Below, one piece after another: positions 11,173 through 21,883 of a stretch of DNA of 64,000 nt. Position 1 is the first letter of the stretch, and the number at the start of each line of letters is the position of its first letter. The notes below the pieces were generated by a model. That model saw only the letters and a program-made list of their open reading frames with translations. It was not told the DNA's origin and ran no database searches. Source of the stretch: Diadophis punctatus similis (taxonomy: Eukaryota; Chordata; Lepidosauria; Squamata; Dipsadidae); the NCBI GenBank assembly GCA_023053685.1, contig JALIGW010000013.1, positions 15,759,501-15,823,500 on the forward strand. Direction: 5' to 3'. The translations under genes were made by a program, and so were the position numbers.

Positions 11173-14100
11173 GATTTTGTTCATCAAAAGTGTAATGTAA
11201 TGATATGGAAGCAAAATCAATTATTTTTACAATTTTATCTTACCTGAAATCCATTCATTTACAATATCCATTTGAATAATAGGTAGCAAACTTTTAGATC
11301 CCTATTCTCTTAATTTAATTTTAGTTCTTCACATAGTATCCTGTGGTCTTAAACACAGATTTAATTCATTTCTGTCTTTACAGCAAAACATAAACATATT
11401 TTAACCATTTTTAAACAAAAAAAAATACTCTGGAAATTGTTGATCCTCTTGAACCATTATCAGCACAGCACAATCAGTTTCCTTATGGGGAATAATGAGA
11501 AGAAAACAATTCAAATACTCCTAATCAAGAGACAAACACTGAAACAGAAATGAATGTTTCCAGGCCTAGTTTTTTTCCCTCACCCTTTTTTATTCATTAC
11601 TTCTTACAAAACAGGAACTACTGCCAACTACAAAAACAAAGGGGAAATGGGTCAGTTATGATGCCTGTAGCAGTATTGCTTGGCTAGTCCATAGCAGGTC
11701 TTTAAGGGGATCCCATGAACTTTATAATCTGAAAGACTTCATTGGATTGTTATTTACTGAATTCATTGCTCGGAGTGTTATTAAACCACTGGGATAAGTG
11801 TAGTAAGATTATAACCATTTCTTTCAGCATCCGTAGTGAACCTTGAATCGTGGTCCTATTTAATAAACGCCCTTCTTTCCTCAATGTATACACAGCCTTA
11901 TGTTTGCTATTGTGGCCCAAATGTAAAGACTCCTGTTCATATAAAGCACAGAAACAGTCAAGTTCCGACCTCATTGCTGATTGCCTTGAGCTACATACTG
12001 TACATCTCCTGTAGTATTCTAGAATTTCTCTACAGGTTGTCATTTCCTGACATTTGTAAATATTTCAGATAGTTGGACTGCAAGTAATCATTTTCAAAAG
12101 CCACCTACAGCTATTATACCTGGGTGCAACCGCATTTAGTCACCATTATTTTCTCTATTACCATTCTCAGTGATTCAAATCCTATAATGCATGATTTACT
12201 GTAATTTGAAATCACAGTCTATTTGCTGGCATTCTAAACAGAATAGCAGAACAGGATCTGACAAACAAATATGCATTAGGAGACATTATGATGAATGGCA
12301 ATTCTTGGCTGTTTGTCAGGCAAGCATGTGGATTGCATTCAGGGGTCCATGTGAAAATACTGGTTTCCCTGAATGAGTACATGATAATAGAAACTGCTTT
12401 CTTTTCCTTCTTTTTTTCTTAGGCAAAAATAAAACCAAACATTCCAGCTTAGCAATCAGTAGCTAAATATTAATAATATTTAAATAAAATATAAATATTT
12501 AAAATAAAAAGACTCCATTCAGCTGATTTTTCTCCCTGCTAAATATTTCTTTCTCCTTATTAATGCAAGCTTTTTGTTGTATCTCTATGTTTAGCTGTTG
12601 TTTATATACTTCTTTACTGAAAAAAGAGAACATTTTTTTTGTTGATGTAGCAATACCCAGATAAATCTGACCTGTTTAAAATACAAGTCACATAAAAGAA
12701 AAAGAAATCTGAAGAGGAAAATAAGCACATTGAGAAACAGGGCCTGAAAGTTTCAAAAGTTCATAAACCTCAAAGATGAAAAGAACCTAGGAAAAATAGT
12801 CAAGTAGACACGGTGGATTGACTATGTTTCTTGGTCTTGCTCCGCTGTGAAAAAAATTGCATTCTGGAAAAAAATGAATTGCAAATTTTAATAAATATAG
12901 TTGGTAAATCTTGTTATGGAACATGCAATTACAATAATATACTTATTGAATAAGTATCTGGCAAGTATAATTCTTACTTCGTGGTTAGACAATGTTTTGT
13001 ATCAGGGATAGATGATAGTAATGACTATAAGTATTGGGGAAAGTATTAAGACTTTCTGACTCAGGGTATTTCTTGCTATGACAGCTCAGCTCCACTTCCC
13101 ACAGTAAAATCACAATAATATTGTGGAAGGTAGAGCTGAATTGATAGGGTCTCTTTTTTGTTTAGTTTAATTTTTAGTTTGGTTTGGTTTAAGGTTTTGT
13201 TGGGTCTATTTTTTTTAAGGCACTCTAAATAAGTGTGTAATTCTACCAAAAGCTTAGTATACCTTTTTTCAGTTTCTTGTGTTTTTAACAAATGGTAAAA
13301 ATCACATAATCCCAAGTGGGCATATTATTTGTTATATGTTAACCCTGACTTTCCCCCAGGAGCTTAAGCAGCAGGGTAACTTTGAGGGATTTTAGGAGCC
13401 GCAAAATGGAGCTGAGAGCAGCAGGAGACTAACACTTATCCACACTCATATATATATAATACTGTAGCATAATCCAATTCCACGCATGTTTACACACAAC
13501 TAAATTCTTATAAGGAGTTTACTTCCAAATAAATGTATGGTGGCTTAAACTGCACAAAATAAATCCAACTGAATTAAATTACGGTTAATTTCATAATAAT
13601 AAATTTAGGCTTACTGCTTTATTCTTTACAGTCACAATGCTAAAGATGTAGATTTCATCGTGAGTACAAGGGCAATCTGTAGGATTTCCATCAGAATAAC
13701 CTTGAACGTACAAGTTTTTAGAGAGACTATGCTTACATCCAACATAATAATGTGCTCATCTTCATCCCATAATGCATAGAAAATTGAGTATAACCTTTGC
13801 TTGAATCAGCATTACCAAGTTGCTTCATGAACTTCTTGGATGGTTAATCCAATTGGTGATACTTTGCGCGCAGAAAGCACCCATCAGTGACATGAAGGAG
13901 GAAGGGTATTTTTGATTATGCAGTCTTTTATCAGCTCCCATATCCTCCTGAATTTGGTGCAAAATGATGGAATTTGGGGACAAGTTAAGGAACTGCAAGT
14001 GCCAGGAAGGGAAGAAAAAGAATGTGAAAAAGAATTGCTTCAAATTACTTTCCCTCTTGTTCTGCTGATTGATTCCTTTTGTCAGCAGATAGACATCAGA

Positions 14101-14680
14101 TGGAGTCCTCCGTAACAGAATCTGAGCCAAACCTCTTGTCTCCCTTTAACTACTTTGCAACTTCAGCCTAAACAGAAAGCATGATTATTATTTCCACCAG
14201 ATTGGGATCGAAAGAAAAAGTTCACAGAATTACATGTTATGCTCTTTTAAAAACATCAGAAACTTGGATCTCTCCTCTTTATGTAAGCCTAAGAAGGGAG
14301 ACAACAATTTGTAAAATAACAAGGAAAAAAAAGAAATCAAAGAATTTTCCCCTCCTCCTTTTCAAAATATTTAGTGACTACAATTCATCTGTGAACCAAG
14401 TAAATCATGGCTTCGTCAAGTACAAGGATCGAAACCAATTACCATTAGTGACCATCGGGTGCAGCCGATCCTTTCTGTCCTCTACCCTGAATCTCAATGA
14501 TCTCCCAAGTGTGCCCATGCAATTTAACAGAAGATCAATACGCCACAGCAGTTAGCAGCCGCTCTCTTGAAGTGCCTTAGCAAAACAGGCTACATTTTCT
14601 CTACCGAATAAATGTCAAAACATTCCAACAGCTACAATTCTTGGGAGAAATTGTTCTTGTGAAACATTATTGACATACTT
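11173..14680. other. single-copy AT-rich DNA, no gene seen
   Basis: About 3.5 kb without an identifiable interspersed repeat. Several frames of 60-124 codons occur (for example 14181-14555 plus and 13825-14130 minus). None carries a domain, and all are rich in codons expected from AT-rich chance sequence. Confidence 0.5.
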
Positions 14681-14689
14681 TAACCCACA

Positions 14690-14835
14690 TTTCCCTCTGC
14701 ATTCCAGCTTCCCGCAGGCCGGTCAATTTCAGTTTGGCAAGTGCCACATCGACACCTGTCCTCCTGCTGACACACTCGGCAAGCATGAAAGCTCTCACAG
14801 ATCTTGGGCATGAAGTTCTGGATGTCAGGGGTCAG
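14690..14835. other. short GC-rich island with several open frames, possible decayed coding remnant
   Basis: About 145 bp of balanced GC content stands out from the AT-rich surroundings, and at least three frames stay open across much of it. One minus-strand frame includes ICESFHACRVCQ, where the C-x2-C spacing recalls the zinc-binding part of retroelement integrases (…SCxxCQ). Another minus-strand frame and one plus-strand frame are equally open. It may be a retroelement scrap, an old exon or chance. No assignment is made. Confidence 0.25.
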
Positions 14836-15389
14836 TAGTCTGGCTTTGACCCCAGGTCAAGGTGACCACCCTCTCCCTCTGGAGGTCTGCCTTCATCTCT
14901 AATATGGCCTTGGAGCCAATCAATACTATTGCAGAGCCTCTTGATCTGAGCAATCCAAGAAAATATCTCATGCTTTTAAAAAATGTCTTCATTTTCTCCT
15001 TGTGCTGCAAGAGAGGTGGGATTCATTCCGGCCCTGCCTTTGTCTTGTTGGGTTAATAGCACTGGCTAAATAGATTCCTTTATCTTTTTCTCTTTCCAAA
15101 CCCCACCCTTTGAAATGGCTTTCTTCATCTGGGGTGATTTTCCTTGACCTTCCCCCAGGAAGCAAATATGCGTGGGAGGTACTTTGCATTGTCTAATTCT
15201 AATGTCACTGCATCTGTTCTTTGGAAGGGATATCCCTTCTCTTGGACTCTTAGTTCTTTGGTTTGAACCAATTTTTCTGGATGAATACATCTTGGATTAT
15301 CGTCCTTTTAAAATTCTATAATCTTATTAAGAAACTTTATGATTTTAAAGGCCATTTTTCTACAATTGTATGTACATGTATATGTACTG

Positions 15390-15424
15390 TATCTGTATGT
15401 ATGTATGTGTATGTATGTATTAAT
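15390..15424. repeat. (TATG)n-like short repeat
   Basis: GTATGTATGTATGTGTATGTATGTAT lies just before the L1 fragment, followed by a GTGTGCGCACGCACAC palindromic stretch (about 15424-15441). Confidence 0.8.
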
Positions 15425-15474
15425 GTGTGCGCACGCACACACCTTTCCCTATTTAGAAATTTGTACATATTTTT

Positions 15475-15950
15475 CCTTATACAATATGGAAGAAGGAGGA
15501 TATACCTACAATTGAAGAATGGACATTGAAAGTGACACATTTGGCTGAAATGGCCAAGATTTCATCATATCTTAAGGACCACTCAAATGAAAGATATATA
15601 TTGGAATGGAGCAGGTGGACTGAATATATTCAGAAAAAGTATCAGATTAAGATAACCCAAACACTTTATTAATGTTAGATGTTTGAGAAATTTTAGATTA
15701 TACTTTCAAGTTTTTGGAATAACAAAGAGTTAAGAATGGAAAAGATATTTTTGAACTAACAACTTTTTTTTAGTATTTTGTAGTTTTATGTTTTTTTTTT
15801 TGAAATTATACCTTGTGCTTTTTCTGGGAAGTCCGGGGGTGGGGTGGGGGGGAGGGTGAGTAGGGGGGGAAGGGGGGAGGGTGGAAGGGGGGGAAGAGAA
15901 AAATGTATGTACTTTGTACTTTTAAAACTTTTCAATAAAAAAAAATATGT
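15475..15950 (+). mobile_element. L1 LINE 3' end, severely 5'-truncated
   Basis: This L1 insertion keeps only the last part of ORF2 (15487-15672) and the 3' untranslated region. The UTR contains a G-rich tract (about 15834-15896), as in many L1 tails, then AATAAAAAAAAA at the end. The position where it meets unique DNA on the left is approximate. Lack of frameshifts in the coding remnant suggests it is younger than the L1 pieces at 38775-40595 and 63330-64000. Confidence 0.82.
15487..15672 (+). pseudogene. L1 ORF2 C-terminal remnant (61 codons)
   Basis: The frame reads WKKEDIPTIEEW, then HLAEMAKISSYL and ends in a single stop at 15670-15672. The IPTxEEW and LAEMAK phrases are the conserved extreme C-terminus of vertebrate L1 ORF2. 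The endonuclease, reverse transcriptase and zinc-knuckle regions are all absent because of 5' truncation, so no function remains. Homologous phrases occur near the right edge of the window, around 63850-63930. Confidence 0.82.
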
Positions 15951-16700
15951 GTGTGTATGCAATTTTGTGAATTCCCCTTTTCTAGAATGTATTTTCTGCA
16001 TTATATCTACTACTATGTTATGCATGCTTTAGTTTTATCTACACATTTTTGGACACACTTTTCCTTAAAATATACATTTTGCATGCATTTTGTTTGCTAT
16101 TTGGAAGATGGCATGGGAGATTTTTTTGAAGCATGCAAAGGACAACTGTACTCTTGCTCTGTTTTCAGTTTGCAAATGATTTTTTTTCAGTAAAATATAA
16201 ATCATGCCATTTGTAATCCATCTTTAGCTTCCCTGTCTTCCTCTTCCTCTTCCTCTTCCCCTTTCTTATTTTCTTCATGTAGTGCTTCTCTCTTTCTATT
16301 TCCATATAATCACTGCAGGAAAAGCATTTAGTGAACAAATGATTACTGCTGTCAAACTAATGATCCAGGTTTATTTTATTTTATTTTTAAAAAACTCTAT
16401 AAAGTAGAATATTACTCCCAATTTTCTCAAACCATAAAGGATTACAGAAATGTATGAAACAATTACACACATGAACAGCCTGATACCCATGGAGATATCC
16501 AAAGCTTTTATCATCTGTTTACAAACACCACCAAAATTCAGAGAGTGACTTAACTCCATAGCATACTTATTGTTGCTTGCCAAAATCTTAGCTGTACTGC
16601 TGTGCTATCCACTTTACATCAATTGATTAATTTGGTCTTTTTCCCCCTTTCCAGCGGACACAACTGATTGCAAGGCAGTAGAACAGAGGCTATTTGTAGG
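15951..16700. other. single-copy DNA, no gene seen
   Basis: Apart from a CCTCTT hexamer run near 16236-16262, no repeat or coding signal is recognised. Confidence 0.5.
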
Positions 16701-16704
16701 AAAA

Positions 16705-17430
16705 AAATATTTACTTTTAAAGTTTATATGCTGCCTATCTTTCTGATAAGACGACTCTGGGTGGCTTACAAATCATAAAAAAGATAAATAGAAAAGGAGT
16801 TAAAACGTTAAAACTGTGCAAATTAAACATTTAAAGCTATGCAAAACAAAACAAAACCCAGGAATCAGGAGATGGTCAGTACAGGAATGCGATCTTACCC
16901 CATCAACCACCTCCAGCAGTAACCACCCCCCTTGGTGCCCCAAGTCTGCCAGCAAAAACCAAGTTTTAATAGCAATAGCACTTAATTATATACCTCTATA
17001 TAGTGCTTTACAGCCCTCTCTAAGCAGTTTACAGAGTCAGTATATTGCCCCCAACAATCTGGGTCCTCATTTTACCGACCTCGGAAGGATGGAAGACTGA
17101 GTCTACCTTGAGCCTGGTGAGATTTGAACAGCCAAATTACAGGCAGCAGGCAGGCAGCAGAAGTAGCCTGCAGTACTGCACTCTAACCACTTCACCAACA
17201 TATTTCCAGAAGGCCAAAGGGGTGGAGCAGTCCTTACCTCTGGTGATAAAATATTTTAAAGGGTCAGGGCCACAGTGGAAAAGGCTCTTCTTGACCTTGT
17301 CTGCTGAAATTCCCTAGCAGGTCTTTTCTGCTGGTATGAGTGCGGTTCGTAGCAGCCCCTTCTGCTGGTGCAAGTGGGGCAGGCTAGTCCCATTGGGGTG
17401 AGACAGCTCCTCGGATCCCTGATGAGGCAC
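16705..17430 (-). mobile_element. L2-like LINE 3' fragment split by a SINE
   Basis: The outer parts (about 16705-16968 and 17199-17430) read on the minus strand as the 3' region of an L2-type LINE. The piece near the 3' end contains the inverted form of CGACTCTGGGTGGCTTACAA, a common L2-type 3' terminus. The upstream piece carries the antisense of GAAAAGGCTCTTCTTGACC, which corresponds to coding DNA near the C-terminus. Stops and gaps are frequent. The family assignment is less certain than for 17738-18318. Confidence 0.55.
16970..17198 (-). mobile_element. tRNA-derived SINE (family 1)
   Basis: Same family as 508-742. On the minus strand a degraded tRNA-like head (GTGGTTAGAGTGCAG) and the B-box-like TTCAAATCTC precede CCTTCCATCCTTCCGAGGTC, ATTGTTGGGGGCAATATA and the tail ATATAAT TAAGTGCTATTGC. 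It interrupts the L2-like LINE fragment, so it is younger than that fragment. Confidence 0.8.
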
Positions 17431-17558
17431 TGTACTTATGTCTGCTATAAAGTGTACTATCCCACAAAAACTTGGTATCTCTAAAAATCAATGGATGGAA
17501 ATTAATCAAGGAGAGATCCAACCTAGAAATAAAGAGAAATTTCTCTGACAGAGAAAAC

Positions 17559-17560
<2 letters not shown>

Positions 17561-17591
<31 letters not shown>

Positions 17592-17648
17592 TTTGTTTGT
17601 TTGTTTGTTTGTTTGTTTGTTTGTTTGTTTGTTTGTTTGTTTGTTTGT

Positions 17649-17735
<87 letters not shown>

Positions 17736-17737
17736 TT
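17561..17737. repeat. (TTTA)n-(TTTG)n-(TTTA)n tetranucleotide array
   Basis: About 177 bases in three blocks: TTTA to about 17590, TTTG to about 17649, then TTTA to 17737. It sits exactly where the AAATA-type tail of the minus-strand L2 copy should be, so it most likely grew from that tail. Long Leu/Phe/Ile-rich frames across it are artefacts. Confidence 0.93.
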
Positions 17738-18318
17738 ATTGGTTCTTCTAGGCCGCCCTACTCCCGAGGGACTCAGGGCGGCGTACAACAATTTTATGAG
17801 AACACTAATAATAAACACGATTAAAAACAGCAATTAAAACATATACAAAACATTAAGAAATATTCACCATCAGTCATACCAGGGGGGAGCTCAGATGGAG
17901 CTAGTCTCCTCCCCCTGCCTGCAGGAAGAGCCATGTCTTGACGGCTTTTCGGAAGGCCAGCAGTGTGGGGATGGTTCGGGTCTCTGGGGGAAGTTGGTTC
18001 CAGAGCACGGGGCCCCCCACAGAGAAGGCCCTCCCCCTAGGGCCCACCAGCCGGCATTGTTTGGCTGACGGGACCTGGAGGAGGCCTACTCTGTGGGCCC
18101 TAACTGGTCGGAGGGAAGTATGAGGCAAAATGCGGTCCCGAAGGTAACCTGGTCCTAAGGCATGAAGGGCTTTAAAGATGATGATCAACACCTTGAATTG
18201 TACCCGGAGACCGATGGGCAACCAGTGCAGCTGGCGGAGTATCGGTGTCACGTGGGTGTACCTTGGCACACCCACCACAGCATGCGCAGCCGCATTTTGC
18301 ACCAACTGAAGTCTCCAA
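17738..18318 (-). mobile_element. L2-clade LINE 3' end with hairpin terminus
   Basis: Read on the minus strand, the element contains the C-terminal RT-related domain (see 17901-18305), a short 3' untranslated region, and the terminal GCCGCCCTGAGTCC...GGGCGGCC stem-loop (about 17751-17786) followed by the AT-rich tail. It is 5'-truncated inside the coding region and inserted into a CR1 copy. Other copies of the same 3' end lie at 33983-34052, 45169-46335, 56437-56491 and 57575-57945. Confidence 0.87.
17901..18305 (-). pseudogene. L2 reverse transcriptase C-terminal domain, open but truncated
   Basis: About 134 codons are open. Conserved blocks appear in order: VQNAAAHAVVG near residue 2, LRQLHWLPIGLRVQFKVL around 23-40, then HALGPGYLRDR, RAFSVGGPVLWNQLPPETR and TLLAFRKAVKTWLF near the end. 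These are the standard C-terminal blocks of L2-clade LINE proteins; the endonuclease and RT palm are missing. The first codon is TTG and continues a truncated reading frame, so this is not a real start. No stops interrupt it, which suggests a fairly young insertion. Confidence 0.85.
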
Positions 18319-18476
18319 ATACTCTTGCCTTAACCACTTGCCTCCAGAAGTTGTGGTGCTCTATCACTGGAGATTTTTAAGAGTTGTTTGAAATGGTATA
18401 GGATCTTCTGCTTGAGCAGGGGATTGGACTAGAAGACCTCCAAGATCTCTTCCAACACTGTTATTCTGTTATCTGC

Positions 18477-21400
18477 TATCTGGATTGCTTCATGTACTCC
18501 AGAAACATTTCACAAACATAAGCAGTTGCAGGAATGGTGACAGTTGTTCAGTGCTGGGAGTTCAGTGTATTTCAAAACCACTAAGACGGCTGCAGTTGAA
18601 ATATATTAGAAACATGAGGAAACATTATATGAACTATGTTTATATCCTATAGTAAAGATTCTCATGCTGATCTGAAAGCGATACACCTGAAAAGCCATCC
18701 TTTCCAATTAGGATAAAGAAAACCTGATCTGGGTGATTATTTCACACTGTACTGATTTATTGATAGACTTACATATCTTATGGCTATTGAACTTTTTACC
18801 ACTTCTCTTGTTGAAGTTAGATTTCTTTTGGAAGGGCAAATACAGGGTGGTACAATGATATACAGGTGTTTTCTTGGCACCAAGAAAACTCAGGTGCCAG
18901 TTTGCCCTCAGCCACAAAACGTCTTTAGGTAACTTTGGATCAGACACTCACAGTTCAGCCTACCTATGTAACATATGTTACATGTTGTCTTTATCTCCTG
19001 AACAATCACAAAAGGATGTATAGCAATCAAACTAAGAACAGGAGCAGAAAGGCCTTAAGTAAGGGAGGATAAAAAGGGCTACCAATAAGTTTTCCTTTTC
19101 TAAAAATGTCTATGGACCTGTATGTTTAAATGTCCCACAAAACTCTGCTAGCTATAGATTTCTATCACATGAAAGGTTGAGACTGCTCAGTCCTTATGAT
19201 GTGACCTTTTTTTTCTGTATAGGACTTTTCACTGTCAATTTGAACCTCATTTTGTCCCATGTAGTGTCTCCTGGACCAACTGAAAGATCAGTTTAAGAAA
19301 AGCTTCAGAAGTAATCAGTTTTTCTTTCCACGCTGTTTTGTTTCAAAGCAAGATTTCTCTGTATGATTAGGGAGTAAGACTATGGAGGTCTCCCAAGGCA
19401 CTTCATTTGGTGGAGGCTTTGATTCAAGAATTACTTTGAAGGGAAGCCCTAATGTATTTCTCCTATCATCCTTTATGCAGGCCCAGTGATGTCCCCACTT
19501 TTTCATTTGTTAAAAATAACTGTGGCTTCTGCATGTGGTTCTACATTTCCAACTACTGTTCTACAAATGTATTGGAAGAACTATATTTTCCAGATTTCTT
19601 TGCTGTCTGAGGATTCTGCAAGCTGTCTTCTAGCTATTCATAGGCACCTGATAGGGACAACATAACAGAACCTTCTTAGAAAGACCATTTGCAGGTCTCT
19701 AAAAACCTGGTATACAAAACATGCCAATAATAAGGGCCTCTTCTTAGAAAGTGTGCCTATCCCTTAGTTTCTGAGGTCCATTTCTCAGGTATCTAGTTTA
19801 TATTACAGTTATGTTCCTACACTGTTATTAACTAGGTACAGAGTAAATAAGTTCATATTTACTTTAGTACCATCAGATAGATTTAAAACAGGATTAAAAT
19901 ACATTTAGTTCTCTGAAAGGCATCTGCACCTAAGATCACATCAACAACAGCAATATTTTAATAAAATCATGTTCATACCACCACAAAACACACAGTTCAT
20001 AGTCCATATCCTTGTAGAATGATATTAAAATATACATGAAAGAATGTTATACAGAAAAGGGGGGGGGAGAAATAACACACGCAGAAACATTGAATTCATT
20101 TGAGAATTTTCCTCTGGCTTGAATATAATTAATTAAAGAACAATGTATGAAGAAACAAATTTCTGTTTTATTTGCAAAATGGTAAATGTTAAAGTAAATA
20201 ATGCAATTCTATACCCACTTTCCCAAGAGTTAGCCCTGTTGAACTCAAAGTGAACAGGCTTCAGAAGTAGAAGAATGGAAAAACTCCCATCCATCTAATT
20301 TCTTCTGGGAAAGGACTTTGCAGAATTAATTTCATTGATCCTAACTGCCTTGAGAAACCAGAATACACTGAAAAACACAAGTAAAAGTCTTTGATACCAA
20401 GTATAAAGAGACAGAAGTGACAGAAATGTGATGGCAAAGAAATCATCATCAAATAGTTTGTAATGACAATTCTATACAATGAGAAGGATAGGAAAATTGT
20501 TAACTGAAAACAGTTTTTTTCCCTTTGTCATATGTTAGTAATGAAGAAATTAATTTGGGAGGAACATATTACATAAAAAAATAGAAAATGGGCTTTTAAT
20601 TTTCTTCATGAAATCTAGCTACAATATGACAGATTGAAAATGTGAATATGGTTTATATTTCCTCCTCCTCCTCCTCTTCCTCCTGCTCATTTCTTCTTCC
20701 CTTCTAACTAGTATAGGGTGTGCCAAATATGTTTTTACTGTATCTTCCACACACACACACATTCTCCATCAAAAAGTGCTTATTTTAACTCAGGACTAAT
20801 CTAAAGTGTGATCATGCCTCTCATTGAATAACATGGGAAAATCACAAGTGACTATAAGCTGTTTGTTTGTTTTTCAACAACATGGAATGAAATTTACAGA
20901 CATAGAAGCCATTTGTAAAGCAATGAATGCGGCTTAATTTCAGAGAAATAGGTGCAAGAGAATTGTAGTTAAATACTGATTAAAAAAAAGAAAGGAGCAT
21001 ACAAGGTTGTTATTTAGGGATGAGATTGGATCGTATTTACACACATAATTATTCTTTACCTACTGCAAAATTTAAAACAATAGGTCTAGCAGGTGTTAGA
21101 TTAAAGAAGATTTCTACTATGTGGAGGAAACGAATGGGAGAAACAAAACTGCACACATTGGAAACAACTGAATTAGAAAACAATCCATTAAAAATCTGTT
21201 TTTGCATGGAGTTAAATGATATTGTTTAAGAAAATTGTTGATTTCTCAATAATTCCAATAATGGCCATTCAAAACATTCTGCTACATTTTTCATTCCATT
21301 CTTAGGGACTTATTATTTTGATTTGTCATAAAGGAATAGTTCCTTGTGATTTAAAGGCATGGCAGTCATTGAGTTCTACCCTTTTCCGTTTGATTCCTTG

Positions 21401-21640
21401 TTCAGTGTTGAGTTGGTCCATAACTCAACATTGCATTGTAGAGTCAAAGACATGTCTCAAACCATTCCTCAACAAGCTAGAATCTGGCCACATTCAAATC
21501 ACACTGTAATTTATTTTCTATTCATTTTTCTAAAAAGAAAGGGCTACTGACCTATGACTCTATCAAGCTTAGTGGGATAAAAGCTTGAGTTGGGTTGGTG
21601 GTGGTAGGAGATCTAACAGCAAGACAGCAGATTACTTTAA
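18477..21640. other. single-copy AT-rich DNA, no gene seen
   Basis: About 3.1 kb without a recognised interspersed repeat. Only small features occur: a G run near 20059-20068, a CTC/CCT run at about 20659-20690 and a short CA run near 20751. The frames of up to 80 codons show no domain. Confidence 0.5.
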
Positions 21641-21652
21641 AAAAATGGCACA

Positions 21653-21878
21653 TGTTAGATTGCGCGGGAATGAAGAGACGAGATGTAGAAGCAGTTCAGA
21701 ACCTTTATTGAACTTAGCTGGATTGCAATACGAACTGCTGGCTGGCTGCAGGGTAGACACTTTTAAGGGCTTGCCTGTAACCCAGCCGGCCACTGACAGC
21801 AGTTTATTTCTCCCACTGTTAGATTAGCCAATCAGCATTGGCTATGCAAATCCTGGCTACGTACGGCCGTACGTAACA
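21653..21878 (-). mobile_element. solo LTR with 5-bp TSD
   Basis: The 226-bp element starts TGTTAGATTGCG and ends GTACGTAACA, giving TGTTA...TAACA ends. Identical GCACA pentamers flank it (21648-21652 and 21879-21883). On the minus strand it has LTR order: TG start, a CG-rich upstream part with an 18-bp perfect palindrome (21858-21875), a TTAAAAGTG possible TATA region, an AATAAA signal within TTCAATAAAGG, and the TAACA end. A 5-bp duplication fits Ty3/gypsy or some endogenous retrovirus groups. No internal coding region is attached, so it is a recombination remnant. Confidence 0.85.
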
Positions 21879-21883
21879 GCACA

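Larger units (their letters stand above)
17440..18476 (+). mobile_element. CR1 LINE fragment interrupted by an L2
   Basis: The left part (about 17440-17560) encodes a CR1 phrase similar to KERSNLEIKRNFS, the counterpart of NLELRRNFL in the 10.7 kb copy. The right part (about 18319-18476) continues with CTTGCCTCCAGAAGTTGTGG and the typical CR1 3' phrases GAGCAGGGGATTGGACTAGA and AGACCTCCAAGATCTCTTCC, ending in CTGTTATTCTGTTATCTG. The two parts join in order across the L2 insertion at 17561-18318. The copy is 5'-truncated and dead. Confidence 0.8.

Noticed and set aside
14181..14555. 124-codon plus-strand frame as a gene
   Set aside because: It has no domain, Lys/Ser/Ile-rich chance composition and no supporting signals around it.
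14690..14835. Definite Ty3/gypsy integrase fragment
   Set aside because: The Cys/His similarity is short, two other frames are equally open, and no flanking pol sequence was found. It is kept only as an uncertain feature.
17472..17837. Hydrophobic Leu/Phe/Ile/Tyr repeat protein as a membrane protein
   Set aside because: It is the TTTA/TTTG array. The first residues are CR1 remnant and the last are antisense L2.
21653..21878. A complete endogenous retrovirus or gypsy element
   Set aside because: Only one LTR is present, directly between matching GCACA pentamers, with no internal coding region.
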